Below, one piece after another: positions 63,443 through 64,000 of a DNA stretch of 64,000 bases (within the stretch, counting starts at the first letter, position 1; every line of letters begins with the position of its first letter). A model generated the notes under the pieces. That model made no database searches. It saw nothing but the letters and a program-made list of their open reading frames with translations, and was not told where the DNA came from. The translations under genes and the position numbers were made by a program. Source of the stretch: Rhodobacterales bacterium (GTDB taxonomy: Bacteria > Pseudomonadota > Alphaproteobacteria > Rhodobacterales > Rhodobacteraceae); NCBI GenBank assembly GCA_002748265.1, contig PDRY01000016.1, positions 1-64,000 on the forward strand, read 5' to 3'.

Positions 63443-64000
63443 GGCCCGTCTCCTTTCAGGATGGCGGCGCCGGAACAGACACCTCTGTCATAGTTGATCA
63501 TCCCAAATCCCGACACCATCGCGAGGGTCGCTCCGGCGACCTGAGTGGGACCGGCTTGGCCCGTGACCTGGCGGATCGCTTCGACCATGCCGATGAACCC
63601 GCCCGCCGCGCCCGCTTGCCCGGCGGAGAGCTGCCCGCCGGAGGTGTTATGCGGGAAGTCGCCCCCATTGGTCAGATCACGCGTGCGCAGGAATTGCGGC
63701 GCCTCTCCCTTGGCGCAGAACCCCAGGTCTTCGATCTGCATCATCGAGATGACGGGGTAATCGTCATAGGTCTGAAGCAGGTCGATATCCTCGGGCGTGC
63801 AGGCGGCCTGATCGTAGAGCTCGTCGATATCCAGGGTCCAGCCGCCGCGCAGTTGGATCGGGTCCTCCGCATGGGCGTTGTGACGCTCGATCGTGCCGCC
63901 AATGGTGGCATAGGGCAGGGCGCGGCGCTCGGCCTCTTCGACGGTCATCACCAGAAAGGCTTCGGACCCGGCGCAGGGCATGACGCAGTCAAACAGCGCA
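63439..64000 (-). CDS. Thiolase-family protein (C-terminal part, runs off the right edge)
   Basis: The frame is open through the right edge (ALFDCV before the first visible Met). About 187 residues are seen, the C-terminal half of a thiolase of the SCP2/lipid-transfer type: DIDLLQTYDDYPVISMMQIEDLG, NTSGGQLSAGQAGAAGG and GVCSGAAILKG at the end. The His of the usual GHP motif is replaced by Gln, although the terminal Cys is kept. Such thiolases act with DUF35 partners in CoA-ester condensation or cleavage; the next gene is one. The N-terminus and nucleophile Cys are outside the window. Confidence 0.85.
   Translation of the reverse strand, partial: ALFDCVMPCAGSEAFLVMTVEEAERRALPYATIGGTIERHNAHAEDPIQLRGGWTLDIDELYDQAACTPEDIDLLQTYDDYPVISMMQIEDLGFCAKGEAPQFLRTRDLTNGGDFPHNTSGGQLSAGQAGAAGGFIGMVEAIRQVTGQAGPTQVAGATLAMVSGFGMINYDRGVCSGAAILKGDGP

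Noticed and set aside
1-64000. CRISPR array, insertion sequence or rRNA genes
   Set aside because: No regularly spaced repeats, transposase motifs or rRNA sequence were seen on reading the window.

Overview
The window looks like a chromosomal segment of a marine-type alphaproteobacterium of the Rhodobacteraceae (Roseobacter group). The grounds are high GC, a metal-independent-type HemB beside mfd, an IalB-family protein, a Hint-domain protein, an alphaproteobacterial SspB, a GTTC-N7-GTTC LexA box, and a SAM/SAH riboswitch ahead of metK. This assignment is inferred from gene content, not from a database search.

Positions 1-2924 are the right end of an integrated element, probably a prophage or phage-like island. 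They hold the C-terminus of a probable tail or lectin-type protein, a leftward module (SOS peptidase SRAP, a small protein, an XRE regulator and a multi-domain HNH nuclease) and a LexA box. The element ends in a 56-bp 3' fragment of tRNA-Leu(CAA), which is the scar left by integration. About 600 bp without a recognisable gene follow.

Positions 3.5-42.6 kb are core housekeeping genome. They include a Hint protein, MobA-like transferase, SYLF lipoprotein, hemB, mfd, a Crp/Fnr regulator, a MepK-like protein, an L,D-transpeptidase, lpxD-ACP-KAS, ialB, a candidate small RNA, a YjgR ATPase, a CNNM/CorC protein, xerD and aroKB. Then comes the phoH-ybeY-corC-lnt-metK series, with metK under a SAM/SAH riboswitch. 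After it lie a TetR/DUF1772 pair, fumC, sspB, chrA, cysS, cimA, a phytoene-synthase-like protein, an AlkA-like glycosylase and an esterase.

Positions 42.6-64.0 kb form a dense aromatic/indolic catabolic region. A leftward unit carries cyclase, marR, iorA and iorB; gcdH stands beside it. A tightly overlapping rightward nine-gene operon begins with a 2-aminobenzoyl-CoA monooxygenase/reductase-like flavoprotein. It continues through SDR, MarR, enoyl-CoA hydratase, acyl-CoA dehydrogenase, thioesterase, RidA and a FadJ-type fusion, and ends in a RibH2-type lumazine synthase. A leftward two-component flavin monooxygenase, a third MarR-type regulator, and a second leftward operon (thiolase, DUF35-pseudoSDR fusion, second cyclase, SDR, thioesterase) follow. 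Three MarR-type genes go with three separate DNA palindromes.

The simplest reading is a CoA-dependent aerobic route feeding indolepyruvate- or indoleacetate-type compounds through isatin or kynurenine-like ring opening to 2-aminobenzoyl-CoA, and then by a beta-oxidation-like path to central metabolism. The individual families are well supported. The joined pathway is inference, and no CoA ligase or ring-hydroxylating Rieske enzyme is visible inside the window.
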